64,000 nt of DNA from Mimachlamys varia (Eukaryota; Mollusca; Bivalvia; Pectinida; Pectinidae), in NCBI GenBank assembly GCA_947623455.1, contig OX392532.1, positions 30,106,792 to 30,170,791 on the forward strand, written 5' to 3'. Position numbers and translations under genes: made by a program. This document shows positions 1 through 12,476 of the stretch, piece after piece. The notes beneath the pieces were generated by a model that saw only the letters and a program-made list of their open reading frames with translations, did not search any database and had not been told where the DNA came from. How positions within the stretch are numbered: position 1 is the first letter of the stretch; each line of letters starts with the position of its first letter.

Positions 1-4
1 TTAC

Positions 5-59
5 CTGCTGAACTAACAGCAACGACGAGACAGGAGGCAAAGCAGATGAATGTATTCAT
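5..59 (-). CDS. Gene a: secreted protein, signal-peptide exon only (partial, runs off the left edge)
   Basis: Read on the minus strand, an acceptor with a good pyrimidine tract (AG at 70-69) opens an exon at 68. After nine leader bases, an ATG at 59-57 starts MNTFICFASCLVVAVSSA, a typical signal peptide. The exon ends at base 5 in phase 1 before a GTAA donor (4-3), so 18 codons plus one base are visible and the rest lies left of the window. The layout (short leader, signal peptide, phase-1 donor) is the same as in the genes at 14000, 21071 and 61066, so I infer another member of that group of secreted matrix-like proteins. The mature protein is unseen and its function cannot be stated. A candidate promoter and leader exon lie at 729-641. 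Confidence 0.6.
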
Positions 60-640
60 GTTGATGGACTGAAAAAGGAAGATGACTAATTGCCTCAACA
101 TTAAAAGTTACAAACACCTTGTAAAAAGAGCACAGCAACATGAAAATATATTTAAACAATCAAATATATATTTAGTGTTCCATGTCACAACGATCACAAA
201 ATAAGTTTTGATAATGAATTACATTTATAACGAATCTAAGAGACCCAGCAAATAGTTCTGTGTAGAAAATATTAATTACAAATTTCTTTGATCACCAGTC
301 AGAGTGTGGTGTTTTAGCAAACCGTTATTAGTTCAATTTCATGATTATTGATATTCAATATCATATGCAGAACTAGAATTGTTTTGTTCATTTGATATCA
401 AGAACTACTTATTCCTGACTCACAAACAACTTGTAGGTTGTTCGAGTAGACCAATATCAGACCAATGGCATGCTCGTTAATTTCTTACAATATGAGGATT
501 TGCGATTGGACAGATTCCTTTTCAAAAATATGCTTTTATCGATATAATAATGTTATTTGAAATTTAACATGTCAATATACTTGACAAGTTCTTTAAAACG
601 AATATGATCGAGTTCCCTATAACCTGTTAAATCATCTTAC

Positions 641-729
641 CTGTGTTAGTGAATACAGTAAGGATACGATGGTTTCAGTGTGCCGAAGGAACCGGTGTGT
701 TGAGAATTTGTATACTGTGTATACTTATA
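641..729 (-). promoter_or_regulatory. Candidate TATA promoter and noncoding leader exon of gene a
   Basis: On the minus strand TATAAGT begins at 729. Twenty-eight bases on, an initiator-like TTCTCAAC places a start near 701, and the leader would end at 641 in a strong donor (ACAG|GTAAGATG). The leader would splice to the signal-peptide exon at 68. Spacing and layout match the promoters of genes b and d, which is the main support; transcript data would be needed to settle it. Confidence 0.4.
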
Positions 730-1410
730 CCAATTATGACGGAAGTCTGCAGAAATTGCAGGACAAAGTAATCCTATAAAGGTCATTAAAATATGTACAA
801 CTGATAATTTATTGATGTCAGTGTGAATGTAGATTTCTTACCAGCACAATTCACAAGTCTTTGTTGTAAAATAAACACAGCATTTGCACTCTGTGTGTCA
901 AGAGTTTAAGCAGGGAAGGACATCTTAGGTAACATAAATACCACATATCACGTTCAAATGTATGCTGTCCCATTGTAAGACACACAGATTAGGGTCACCG
1001 TGACATGCTGAAGTTGCATACCTCACTTGCAATTTAATATAATTATCATTAAAATGTACATGTACTTTGATGCTAGAGTTTTCGATCACTTTCATCTACA
1101 AAATGTAACAAAGGGGCGTTGAGTTGGTATTGTCTCGTTTAAAGTGAATAGAGATTTATGTAATGTATTCGATCATTATTTACACATTTCCTTTGTATAA
1201 AAGCGATAGATTGTAATTGACGATGCGTGCCTCAGGGTAAAATTAAAATAAATTATTCTTCTTCCGTTTAACACGAAAACTCTAAGTTCCTTATTATTCA
1301 AGAAGATAATGAAGACAGAAAGCGGTTTTAGCACCACAAGTAAGTATTTCATTTTGCATTTTGCTAGACTCAAAAAATTAATTTGAAATATTAAAACATA
1401 TTACATAGTC
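730..1410. other. No gene seen
   Basis: AT-rich sequence upstream of gene a. I see no exon with matching splice sites, no RNA gene and no clear repeat. Confidence 0.5.
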
Positions 1411-1429
1411 AGTTATATTTGCGTATGAT

Positions 1430-2050
1430 TTGGACGTAAACTAAAGAAAATATCAAAGAATATCGACGCTATAACAAAACCATAATTCAAACTCAAAATC
1501 GATTTAACTAGGAACATAATATTAACAAAGAGAAAATTTACACCGAGACCCTTGAAAAGTACAAAAAGCAGAACCAGGTGGGCCAAAAACATAAGCATAA
1601 TCATCTTTTGCTCTATCGATGACATCTGCCATGTAAAATTAGTAAATGTTATGGCCTCAAAGTGATAAACGAAGCATCATTCTACCTGCATAGTTTGAAT
1701 TTCTGTGCCGTAAGTTTGTTTGTCAGCAGTCGACATCAATCAAGAAAATCCCGTCATTCAGAGGAACCCCTTAACAACGAATCAACTCCGACATGTAAAC
1801 ACCATAGTAAGTAGAAACAGATATGCTTTTTCCAAGATGGGGAAAGTTCACGATCGGAAAATCAAAATCATCATGATTTTCATTGTACAGCTAAGTAATA
1901 AGCTGCCCACATTGGTCATAGTTTGAGTAACGATCGAGGTAAGCAGCTGTAAGAGTTTAAGCTCAGATAGGTATATGCGATCTAATACGTCAGCAAAAAT
2001 CTTGTTTATCCGAAAGTGATATTGAAACATTTGACATGGTCTTTGTTACC
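1430..2050 (-). mobile_element. Fragment of Penelope-like retroelement, RT C-terminal part plus 3' tail
   Basis: Read on minus, 2050-1700 is a frame-broken match to the region after the RT active site of the copy at 24875-25740 (degenerate KLYDK...F.IVNFP block). 1640-1430 is the 3' tail shared by eleven copies in this window (ends like GGTATTCTCT; central part like GAAGCAGAAGACGCTTACTC). It is heavily mutated and not coding now. Confidence 0.55.
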
Positions 2051-2634
2051 TTGGTTTTATTTGATTGTTGTGTGTCCTATTAACAACCAGGGTCATTAAA
2101 CGGATGTTTCAAAACAACAAACAGAATGCCCAAAGAAGTTGAAAAAAGACGGATTGTTTTCACTTAATACTGCCTGGTCTATAGCGATTATTTTTCATTA
2201 AAAAAAATATCAGTCAACCATTTGATAAATATATTTATTTATCTAATAATGGAGAAATTCTCAAACAATCTTTTTGTCAGGTTGGAAATATGATAAACGC
2301 ACACGAGAATACATGCACTCTTTACAAAAGTGTAATAATTAAACAGTATCTTGCACAATACACAAAGGTTTCGCGACCTTCAATGAGAGATTTTGAGTTT
2401 TTTCTTCCTCGTCTTAGCGATACTGTTTTGTATGTATTGTATACTTATTCCATTTCTCAGCTCTTGATCTTGATCCTGATAACTGTAGATTGTATATACA
2501 CTGCCATTCGAAATTCGTTTCACACTGTGTGTACATATGAAGCCGGTATCGAACAAAAAAAGAAAGCAAGTGTTGCAATTTCCTTCAGATGGTCCATTTG
2601 TCAGTGAAAATGCATTTTATTACAAAACGAACGC
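2051..2634. other. No gene seen
   Basis: A 105-codon open stretch at 2290-2607 has no signal peptide, no domain and no repeat kinship that I recognise. I treat it as chance. Confidence 0.45.
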
Positions 2635-2965
2635 TTCTCGAAGATGACGTAACACACACATTATCTGCACCTTTTAAATTTAGTAATAGATGCAGTATGA
2701 CGAAAAAATGATTTAAACTGCATCACACAGCTGTTTCGTCCTTCTAGGACCCTTCATTGATGCTAGGGACCAAAAAGTGGGAATCCAAAATTGCTTAACT
2801 AGTGTAGAAGGGTCAGGTGCAATAAACCCCTTTAATTTATGAATTTAAAAGTAAAATTAAACTAGTTGTGTATACTTTCAAATCGTGTACTACGAAAATG
2901 TGTATATTATGTACCGTGCCACTTCTCAAATGAGATGAACTGTGTCTATGGAGGCAAAGTTGCAC
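2635..2965 (+). repeat. R repeat, near-complete copy (~330 bp)
   Basis: Dispersed repeat starting near GATGACGTAACACACACA, passing through AGCTGTTTCGTCCTTCTAGG and ending in a block around ACCGTGCCACTTCTC. The same order is seen at 11805-12115, and partial copies lie at 7070, 22210, 28508, 29935, 33030 and 33645. It carries no coding capacity and no obvious terminal inverted repeat, so its class (MITE, SINE or piece of a larger element) is open. Confidence 0.7.
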
Positions 2966-3264
2966 AATTAAATGGTATTGATAAAATGATCTACTGTCAA
3001 AAGCATACGACAGAAATAAATTGCTGAAACGTATTGCATTTTGAGGCTTTTAATTTTGATAAAACTGTTGAAAATATAGCAAAACATCAGCAACAAGCAT
3101 CCTTAAAAGTTATGACATCATAGAATTGCAATGCAAAATTCGAAATCGTCTTTGCTGTGTTGCAAAACATTAGGCGTAAAAATGTGTATCAGAACTTTTT
3201 GATATCAGTGTAAAATTAGACAAGTTCATTACACAACCATCAAACCACCGTGTTATAAAATCAG

Positions 3265-5731
3265 TTAATGATACATCCCTTCATTAAATCCTCCCATCAT
3301 TACACTCCCAAACGGGAAGTAACCACGGCCCATTCCGCGCATGCTCGAATCGTCGCCTTTGTAGCTGAATTGCCATTCACCTTTACAAAGAGAAAACAAA
3401 ACATAGAATAAACAATCAAATATAAATATTTTTTCATAGATTGAATGCAGAAGGCGACTTTCTGATTGGTTGACAAATTGTTTACATACCTCTATGAAAA
3501 AAACAACCGAAAATGGCGCAAAAATTGTGACGTCACAATACGGCAATTGACGTTGCGTGTTGATTTGTATTTGTAAAAAAGAATCCGTTGTTAGATCAGT
3601 CAAATTGTACATTGACATGTTTTATTTTGAAAATACGTTTAAAAATTAATTATAAGCGTTGATGTCATTTATCTTTTCAGTCTCATAGGGTTAATAAAAC
3701 AAAAATGACTTGCAAACTTTTACGCATATTTATACAGTTTGCAATCAAATTTTATTTCATACACCAATGAAACAAAAAACTAATTGTCATCAATGCTTAG
3801 ATAAAAGACAAAATATGCATTGAACTGTTTTCTACAACGATAGGTGGTGTCTAATCAACTCTTGGAGTATCAAATAATCATACAACTGCTGAATAGTATT
3901 TCTGTTTATATCACATGTGGAATGCGTTTTGATTGGTTATATTATTATTATTTTTTTGCAAATAATGGAGAGTAATACTGTATAATATTTGTAGCACACT
4001 ATATAACAATGTAATATAACATATACAATACTCTGTATAACAGTATTATGATAATGTATATCATATATAACACATTGTATAGTTCATATATATATTGTTG
4101 CTATAAAATCATTGCAAAAATTACTAACCAACAGTTCTACTATTATATGATTAATAATTCTATGACAGTAGTAATTTTGTGATAGATCGATTGGATTTAA
4201 ACATATTTTATTGTTCTATAAGGTATTCTGTAGCAGTTGTATTTTTGAACTACTATTGTATTTTTGTTTCACTTCAGGTATACAATGGCTCTTCTATAGA
4301 AATAATTTTATTCGATCCGCCTCAGTAAATGTACAAACCGACAATTTAAATATGTACTCTATATATTGTAGAATGAAAACAATTGAAAATTGTGATATCG
4401 ATGATAATTGTGGACAGTAAATTTCTCTGTACGGTATATTGTACAGACATATATGTCGGTTTTAACGTTGCATAATTAAGGAGTCCACTTTTAACAGTAA
4501 AGTCCTCTATTGTAGTTGTTATATTGTACACGTTCTCTATATAATTTTACGTTAAACTATTCGATTTCTTTAATTCCGTTTCAATTGCCGAATAGACATA
4601 AAGGTGAATAAAATTATTTTACGTTTATGGAGGGGCGATGGAGTTAATTTAATTGTCGAATAGAGATAAATGTGAATTAAATTCTTTTACGTATATTGAG
4701 ACGAATAAAATTGATTTACTTCTAGAAGAGCGACCACAAACATGAAAAGAATTGTCGTATTTGTAACCGAAACGCATTAAACATGTATCACTTGTCTACT
4801 TATAAATGTCAAAAAAAAAAAACCACAAACGGAATACTTTGTCTTGATCAGACAATAAGGTCCCGTTAATGTGCAGTGGTATAAACAACCTACCTCTGTC
4901 CCCTCGCCACATATCCTGTGACAACACGACCGAGGATGTTAAGGTGACAGATAACACAACAACAAAGCAGACGAGCTTCACCACAAACCCCTGTAAACAA
5001 AGCAAAATAACTGTACAATAATCTGATTAAAACACAGATCCTCACTATTAACAGTGAGGATCTGTGTTTTAATCAGATTCACTGTACACATGCTTAATGC
5101 TGCGCAATCAAAGTTTAGCACATTGTAAGTGTTTTGCTTATTCGCGCAAATGATAAATTTGCGCATCTGTGGTAATTACTATATAAGCAACATAAAAACA
5201 AATATAAGAATAATTCTATTTTAGCGTTAGATTCAGCGCGAAGAGCGTTAAAATATGTACGTTTACGCTAAGTTAACTTAAGTATGACAGTGACTACAAT
5301 TGTGTTATACTATACTGACCTAACCCGTTTGCTAATATAAACAATATCAACTTAATAGGTCATTTATGCTTATCAAAATACATGTATAACGTTTTCAAGA
5401 GACGTGTAAAACTTAAGGAACATTTGATAAGAATTCTAGAAATAAAAATTCACGTCAGCAATATAATTGTTATATTTTTTTATAAAGTCTGACATATTAA
5501 ATGAAAGAAATGTTATTCAATATCGAAGGATGTTAAGGAAAACAAGTTCTAATGACATGCAAGCCAAACCTTATCTAAATTCAAGTGAAAATAAAAAAAT
5601 CTGCGAGTAACCAACAAAAACAAAAACAAAAAAAAACAATAGAAACTAACCGTATTTAGAGATGAAGAAAGTAGCTTTACATATTCAATTCATTAGAAAC
5701 ATGCCCATATTTACAACATCGTACTTACCAT
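3265..5731 (-). CDS. Gene b: 71-aa secreted Gly/Met-rich peptide, three exons
   Basis: Exons on minus are 5783-5729 (leader plus ATG alone), 4990-4894 and 3380-3265. The donors are ATG|GTAAGT and AGAG|GTAGGT; the acceptors are TTTACAG and TTGTAAAG. Phases are 0 then 1, and all joins keep the frame. Residues 2-25 form a hydrophobic signal peptide; cleavage is likely before QDMWRG. The mature ~46 residues are polar, then Gly/Met/aromatic-rich, ending in GGFNEGMYH and a TAA stop. It has no cysteine after the signal. I know no family for it. A small secreted matrix or ligament peptide is an inference from composition, and from sharing its promoter type and phase-1 signal exon with the neighbouring Met-rich genes. 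Intron 1 contains a perfect hairpin and a MITE-like repeat; intron 2 (4893-3381) is AT-rich with degenerate TA-rich runs near 3960-4100. Confidence 0.7.
5020..5079. repeat. Perfect 27-bp inverted repeat with 6-nt loop
   Basis: Arms 5020-5046 and 5053-5079 are exact reverse complements around the loop ATTAAC. It lies in intron 1 of gene b, about 30-90 nt upstream of the exon-2 acceptor, so a pre-mRNA stem-loop would form next to the 3' splice site. Confidence 0.9.
5085..5285 (+). repeat. MITE-like repeat, related to 18790-18975
   Basis: It shares with the copy at 18790 the blocks TGCGCAATCAAA, TTCGCGCA and CTGTG.TAATTACTATATAAGCA, then GCGCAAA/GCG-rich ends. The two are diverged but collinear. 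No coding capacity. Confidence 0.5.
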
Positions 5732-5782
5732 TGTAAAGCCGATGAGATGAATGAGTTCTGGCAGAATCAACAAGTCAGTACT

Positions 5783-5813
5783 GACTAGTGGACAGTGGTC
5801 AGTGGTTTTATAG
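5783..5813 (-). promoter_or_regulatory. Core promoter of gene b (TATA plus initiator)
   Basis: On minus, TATAAAA starts at 5813 and a TCAGT initiator has its A at 5783, 30 bp from the first T of the TATA box. This is the normal metazoan spacing. A 55-nt leader follows to the ATG at 5731-5729. Confidence 0.65.
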
Positions 5814-7069
5814 ATAACAAAGTTGTATATTTCCTGTCCATTTCCTTTGTAGATGCCAAAATCGTGAAGAAAATAATTAAAAAAGGAAATGTTGTCCAGC
5901 TATTTATGATTAAGATGTCTTATATTTACATTAAAAACAACTTCGGACATGTCTAGAGGTCAACACGTGACCTTTGTATCGTTTTAAGCTGACCATACAC
6001 ACGTGTTTTGTTGTATATCATTCATCTAAAAGTACACAGAAAAGGGGTGAATTAGAGGCTAACAGTGTAAGGAGCGGGGGTTAAGTGTCCGTGGGTCAAA
6101 GGTCATTGGACATCAGGCGCATACAATATAACAGTTGTAAGTAATAGGTAAAATAGAGTAGATTTCATGTAAGTTAATCACGATTAGTAGTATTTTAATT
6201 AGATATTGGTGCAAAACCTAACGAAATGATTTAGCTAGGTTTTTTTACAAATAAAACATACAGCGACAAATATAAAAAAAACTTACACATAGGAGCATAC
6301 AAAGAGAAGTCTGCCAATACAAGAATATCAAAGAATATTTTAGTTGTTGTTACAAAAGCTAAAAGGGAAGGTTAACAGTCAAATATGTGGAGTCCATTAT
6401 TTATGTTGTCTCTATTTAGCAATCTATATACAGATGTAGCAACTGCTACCGCGCATATGGTTTAAAACGAAAGTCCTTTGATCAAAAAGTATTGACTTAG
6501 TTATTTATTCATTATTTCATACTATTGAACTTCTATTTTCACCAATGCGTGTTAATTTTTCTAATTTCAGTAGGTTGTATTTGATATAAGTGATTAATTA
6601 GTAAATCAGATGTCAACATTTCAAATTAAGTAAGTGAATTCTGAAAATATCATATTTAACAGAGGTTATTATTACAAAAAACATTTTATAAATAAAGTCT
6701 GTTTTTGTATACCTTGAAAATCGGTAGCGTGTATAGTGTTGGTGGTGTGAGGTGGTATTAATTGATTCTTAAAATATATGTTTATATGTGTTTAACATAG
6801 GAAATCATTTTTGTAAATAATACAATTTTTCAAATAAAGAATTTCATGGTTAGCTTAAATAGTTTTGGAGTATTAATAGATTATATAAATATGTTTCATG
6901 TATAGCAATGAACATTTGGTCAATATTATTTTTTGCTGTTCGTTTAGAATATTGATCGACCGCATTAGTATACAGTTTATCATCAATATCTCCGCTTCAT
7001 TGAGCCAAAGCAATATAACTTTCATTTTGAAAATGTGATCAAAAAAAGCCTTGCAGTAAGCTGTATATT
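5814..7069. other. No gene seen (upstream of gene b)
   Basis: AT-rich flank of the gene b promoter. I found no exon, RNA gene or tandem array that I can support. Confidence 0.5.
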
Positions 7070-7190
7070 ATTATGACATCTCTGAAATGACGTAAGAAAC
7101 ACACAATTTGAACCTTTTAAAGTTAGTAATACATACAGTGTATTGCAAAATGAATTAAACTGCATCATACAGCTGTTTCGTCCTTCAAAA
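7070..7190 (+). repeat. R repeat, 5' fragment
   Basis: Contains the R blocks AATTAAACTGCATCATACAG and AGCTGTTTCGTCCTTC and stops there; the second half of the repeat is missing. Confidence 0.6.
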
Positions 7191-7509
7191 AAGTATTTTA
7201 AAAAATGTGTTTAAAGCTTTTTGTGGAAAATTATCCTTTTTATTTACCTTTTATTACCGTGGTGTATTTGTGTGTTTTGTTTTTTCTTACAAATCATTAC
7301 ACATAGTCCCTTTATAGGCGAACTGATCACATACAAACTCAACTGGAAAGAAATAACATGTTTTAACTGATCTGTGCTTGCTAATTATAACTGTTTTAAA
7401 AAGTTCGCTTTGAGTCTATTGAGAATCGAAACTATCTTAATGTAATTGAATGTGTATACTTGTCTTGTCAAAATCGTTGGTTTTTTATTTACATAGGCAA
7501 TACATTGAA

Positions 7510-7981
7510 CAGTGTACCCTCGTTATACCGCCACCTTTCGTCCACAGCAATTATGGCGGTCTAACGAGGGTGGCGATAGTATCGAGTAATGAAAATTATT
7601 ACCATGAATTTAATTGCATAATAGATTGCTTTTCCAATATTTTATTAAAACCAAGCTTAGTTTTATATCGTCATATAGATATACATTGGCACAAATTTAT
7701 TTCTGAAAATAATTATTGATCTTTTTTTGCCGCATGCCATTCCAAATTGAACACTAGAGATTTCCTCTATTTCCAAAAACAGAACAACATGGCGTTATCG
7801 TCGAGGGAAATGTATAGCGATTCGGAACGTTTGTATTTTAAAGGGTGTGGCGGATGGCGATATGCGAGGGTGGCGAACGTAACGAGGGAATTATAAAGAA
7901 GGGAAATCCGTTCTAGATGTTTGGGTGGCGGTATGCAAGGGTGGCGGTATGCAAGGGTGGCGATAGGTCGAAGGTACACTG
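7510..7981. mobile_element. Non-autonomous DNA transposon (MITE) with CAGTGTACC termini
   Basis: The left end CAGTGTACCCTCGTTATACC and the right end, read inverted, CAGTGTACCTTCGACCTATC form terminal inverted repeats that go on into GCCACC. The interior is short and non-coding. The ends resemble those of pogo/Tigger-type Tc1-mariner relatives, known for a TA target; TA follows the right end but is not kept at the left. Confidence 0.6.
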
Positions 7982-8289
7982 TACGTTAAACAGGTGTGTC
8001 AAGAGATACTAAAAAGTTTGTCAAATTAAAAGAGGGTTTAGTTTGTACAACCTTTTTGCAAAATCAAGTTGAAATGTGAAAATATCTGTCATGTTTCCAT
8101 ATGTAATGTATAAATAAGGGCCAAACCAGAAAATACAAACTGACTCTAATGCAAGAAAGTCTTATCCGTAAACAGAATTTCTTTTTTTCTGCATATATAT
8201 GGTATATTTGAAACATGTTTGATATACAAAGTGACTCAAACCTAAAACTAAACTAGGTTTGTAGATAAAGAAAGCCAAGCCAAGCAAAC
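7982..8289. other. No gene seen
   Basis: Short AT-rich stretch between the MITE and a Penelope-like tail; nothing recognised. Confidence 0.45.
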
Positions 8290-8420
8290 AAACTATAAAT
8301 CGGAGAATACCGGAGCGTTAACAAAACAATGACCAAATGTCAAAACCAACTAAACTCGGATCATAATATGAACAAGAACAAATTTACACGGAGACGATTG
8401 AAAAAGTACAGGATAGTAAG
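8290..8420 (-). mobile_element. Penelope-like 3' tail fragment
   Basis: Minus-strand copy of the common tail (GGAGAATACCGGAGCGTTAA on plus). It lies head-to-head with the plus-strand copy at 8620. Confidence 0.5.
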
Positions 8421-8619
8421 TAACTGACACTTCCTCAAATTTAGAAATTATGTATCTAGATGGCGACCAATTTATTTTGGTCGGTAATATTTTGTTCCTT
8501 TCGGTTACCGTATTATGAGCGTTGTTTTAATCTACAAGTGTACACAAATGTTGACAAGTCATACCAATTGTTTTATTTAGCTAAATGGATGTTCAAATTT
8601 TAATCACTGTCAAAGAACA

Positions 8620-8810
8620 TATGATGTGGAAGCATTTCTGAAGACGCTTACTCTTCTTGAACACCTGGTCTTATTTTCTTGTACTTTTACGAGGGTCTCT
8701 ACGTAAATATTCCCTTTTGTTCATTGTTTGCCCCTACTTTAGTCAATTTTAACTTTGGATTATGTTTGGGTTGACGGTTCGGTATTCTCTACGTTTTCAA
8801 CAAATACTAG
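8620..8810 (+). mobile_element. Penelope-like 3' tail fragment
   Basis: Plus-strand copy of the tail: AAGACGCTTACTCTTCTTGA, then CTTGTACTTTTACGAGGGTC, ending at GGTATTCTCTACG. Confidence 0.6.
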
Positions 8811-9261
8811 ATGTTCAGGAAGAGGTTGGGCATAGGAAAAGCAAACTTTTGGGGCTAAAATAGGGTGTAGATTAGCTGAAAGTAACATATGCTGCCAGAC
8901 AAGTTTTGATTATTTATATTTCGTCCAGAAAAAGTATTTTACATATTAAAAAACACGCAAAAGAACTTAATAAATAATCCAACCGTGACTTCGCGAAATA
9001 ACTTTAATTACCGTGATTTTGTACAGGTATTTTTGTTTTTCTATTTCTAAACCTGGAAGTTATCGATGTGATTGTGAATAGCAATCTCTTTAATTGTTGT
9101 TGACTGATTTAAGTTATAATAAGATGTCAATCATCTGAGAAGGATATGTAAAGATGAACATAAGCTTGTCTATGGTGTTATGAGGATGAAATTAATTTGG
9201 ATTTATAATAATTATTGATAATGATCAAGTAAATATGTTTAAATGAAAATTTGAATAGTCC
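8811..9261. other. No gene seen
   Basis: AT-rich spacer before the 3' end of the LINE; nothing recognised. Confidence 0.45.
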
Positions 9262-10890
9262 ATTTCATTTCAACAACTTTTATTGACATATAGATGTTAA
9301 GTTGTCAAAGGGATTGGGCAACAGGCACAGCCTATGTAAGCCCTCTCCATATAAACAATACACTGGTGGCAAAATTGTATAAGGAAATATATATGTATAT
9401 AAATTAAGTATGTCATAAAATAGCCAATTAATTAAACAGTCAATGGATCTAATAGTTTTTGAATGATAATTATGATAAATATTTACTGAAATGAAAGTTA
9501 CAACAAACATATATACAGCAGCTCTGTTATATCAATTGTGAAAGTTTCGGTTTAGACAGGTTATACTGTAACATAAGGATTGGAACTCAAGACCAACATC
9601 CAAATATGTAAGATAACTTTTAAGTATGATTATGGGCAGATGTTGAGAATGTTTTGACATAAATAGGGGAAAAAAATAACAAAATAGATTACAGCTTAAA
9701 TTCTGGAAATCTTCTAGTGTTTTGATGTATGCAAGAATATGTCTGAATATTGAGATGTTTATTTCATTGTCACACAGAATGCAACCATATAAAAGTACTG
9801 ATAAATTAAAATAATCATGAACTATAAGATTTTGTATGTTTTCTCTCAATAAGTCTCTTTCTGTATCAAAAATAGGGCAGTGGAAAAAATAATGTTTGGC
9901 AGTTTCTTGTTTATACCCACAGCCACAAGTAGGATGATCTTTCAAATGATCTTTAAATAAATCAACATTCAAATTACTGCAATCATTTCTAAGTTGACAA
10001 AATGATGATGATTTGGTACATTTTCTATACATATTACTTTTAAAATTAGAGTCACTTCATTTCCATCTTTATCATCATTGGATATTGAAATAAGATTCTT
10101 AAATTTTGCAATGGATGGCATTAATAGTATCTAGATCTAGAGCATTAAATTCACGAAAAGTAGAAGGAAAGTAGCTATCCATATAACTGCTTGGCCTACA
10201 TAAAGGAGTATTGAAATATCTATTTCTGCGTAAAGCGTACATGTCTGGTTCTGGTCGATTAATAAAAGGATTTACTGAATCAGTTAGATAATTAGGGGCT
10301 GCATTATGCAAAATCTTGTACATTAAAATTAACTTGTGTTTTCTCCTTCTTTCCTCTAGTGTTTCCCAGCCTAATTCCTTGTATAGCTTTTCATGAGATG
10401 TTCCTTTTCGCATACCAGTTATTATTCTTGCTGCCTCAAGCTGTACAGATTCAATTAGATTTTTAGATCGATTAGTACAATTATCCCAGACAACATCAGC
10501 ATATTCTAATAATGGTCTGAAATAAGATATATATAATTTTGTTAATGAATTTCTACTTAATCCATATTTCATGGCCCTAAGTAAGTTTATTCTTTTATAT
10601 GCTTTTTCAAAAATAGTTCGAATATGAATATTCCAAAATCCAGTTTCATGAAGTGATACACCAAGGTGCTTATGATGGGTTACATTATTCATTTTATTTC
10701 ATCTTGAAAGAAAAATTGGAGGTACAATGGTATATTTTTCCTTGTAAACAATACTGATTTTGTCTTATTTAGATTGAATTTGATATCCCACATTCTTGCC
10801 CATTGACTAATCCTTTCCAAATCATGAGTTAATGTCTGGGATGCTTGTACCAAATCATCATCATTTAAATAGTTGATGTAGATCATCTAT
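9262..10890 (-). mobile_element. 5'-truncated non-LTR retrotransposon (LINE), RT end and C-terminal domain, broken
   Basis: On minus, 10886-10689 encodes the end of an RT domain (FNLNKTKSVLFTRKN thumb-like block). 10692-10099 encodes the usual post-RT region (HLGVSL, RPLLEYADVVWDNC, ELGWETLEERRRKHK). 10032-9700 encodes a Cys/His block with CGCGYKQETAKHYFFHCPIF. The pieces are in different frames and the catalytic YADD is missing, so the copy is dead and truncated. The 3' end has an AATAAA on minus near 9275. The order of motifs is that of Jockey/CR1-type LINEs; I do not name the clade. Confidence 0.85.
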
Positions 10891-11169
10891 ATCACTTAAT
10901 TTTTCTGAAAAATAAGACATTAAAGAATGCAGTAGGTTATTAAAACGGGGCAATTATGTTCATGAATGTCAGAATACGAAAAACTAAATTGTGTACATGT
11001 ATCTATGAAACATTAAGATATCTGCAAAAAAGTGAAATAGAAAATGTTAATGCCAATGTCACATAAATGCTCACCGCTATATAAAGAACACTTGTCTATA
11101 AGGGACAGTCATCAGACCTTCTCAGCGCAATTTACTGATATATTATTGACCTATGTATGAAGGACACCT

Positions 11170-11480
11170 GTCTATAAAAAAACAGAGAATACCAAAGAGT
11201 CAACAAAAATTGATTAAACTACAGGAATAATAGGAACAAAGGAAATATTTACATGGAGACTCTCGTAAAAGCAAACAAATAATAAGACCAGGTGTTCCGA
11301 AAGAGTAAACGTATTCTGCTTCATCGACGACACCCGCCATGTAAATCTTGGTCACATCCAAGTAAGCATCAATCCTCCAAATAAAAACCCAGTCATCATT
11401 GTCATCACAACAAGTAAACACACTAACAAGCAAACTCAAAAATGTCCATCTTCATATCACACAAAGATACAGAATATTTC
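11170..11480 (-). mobile_element. Penelope-like 3' tail fragment
   Basis: Minus-strand tail whose translation is still partly open (DAYLDVTKIYMAGVVDEAE), plus part of the preceding RT C-terminus toward 11480. Confidence 0.6.
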
Positions 11481-11804
11481 TCGATGGGATCATGATTGAG
11501 ACATGTTTGCTATGTATCTTAGTTGACCATTGACTGACTACAACGATATGATCTATCATTAAAGTTTATCAAAATTACATCATAAATTGAAGTTAATTAC
11601 ACAGGTCATAAGTAGTGTTTTCTCGTTTATTAAATATGACGACATGTGAACGTTAGATACACAAACATATAATAACATATGGCATTATAATAATGTAATA
11701 CTATAATGGTTAACTTTTTGCTATTGAATGTAGTAGCATGGAGAGGGACGACGAGCCAACGTCGAATTAAGGCCGCGTGAAAAAAGACTAATGGAAACAA
11801 CGGT

Positions 11805-12115
11805 TACTGAAAATCACTTTGATTTGTGTAACACAAATATATGCTGCACCTTTTAATTTTAGTAATAGAACCATTATGCCTAAAAATTGAATTAAATTGC
11901 ATTATACAGCTGTTTCGTCCTCCTAGGACTCGTCATTAATGCAAGGGGCATCCAATAGGTGGGAATCCAAAAAGCCCAGGTGTATAAACCCCTTTATTTT
12001 ATGAATATAGAAGAAAAATATTAAACAAGTTTTGTAAAAATCGTGTACTACGAAAATGTGTATATTATGTACCGTGCCACTTCTCAAAGGAGATAACTGT
12101 GGCTATGAAGGCTCC
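11805..12115 (+). repeat. R repeat, near-complete copy
   Basis: Collinear with 2635-2965, including AGCTGTTTCGTCC, GTGGGAATCCAAA, TAAACCCCTTTA and the closing GTACCGTGCCACTTCTC block. Confidence 0.7.
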
Positions 12116-12476
12116 AGCAAACCTAGGGGACTGAAAATCTACCAGCGATGTTAATGTTAATTTTTATTCCGCAGATAGTATAATGGGCGTTTACAACTGT
12201 AAAAAATATTGCCATGTGAAATCCTGTAACCGAGATTAAGAAATAAACATTGTTGTTAACGTTATCTTAATCAAACTTAGTAATTATAAAAAATACTCGG
12301 AACTGAAATTAAGTTCTTAATTTTGCTACCAGATTCATCGGCGATTTACTGTCTATATAAAACACGGAATGCATTACATGGCAATCTCTAACGTACGTAT
12401 GGATCCTATTAACTCTTTAATGTTTGGACTTTACCGATTATTCTACTTCATTTGCCTGTATGTTTCCGACATAATA
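12116..12476. other. No gene seen
   Basis: Unique-looking AT-rich sequence between an R repeat and the 80-bp array. Confidence 0.45.

Noticed and set aside
2290..2607. 105-codon frame
   Set aside because: No signal peptide, domain, splice support or repeat kinship; expected by chance in this length of DNA.
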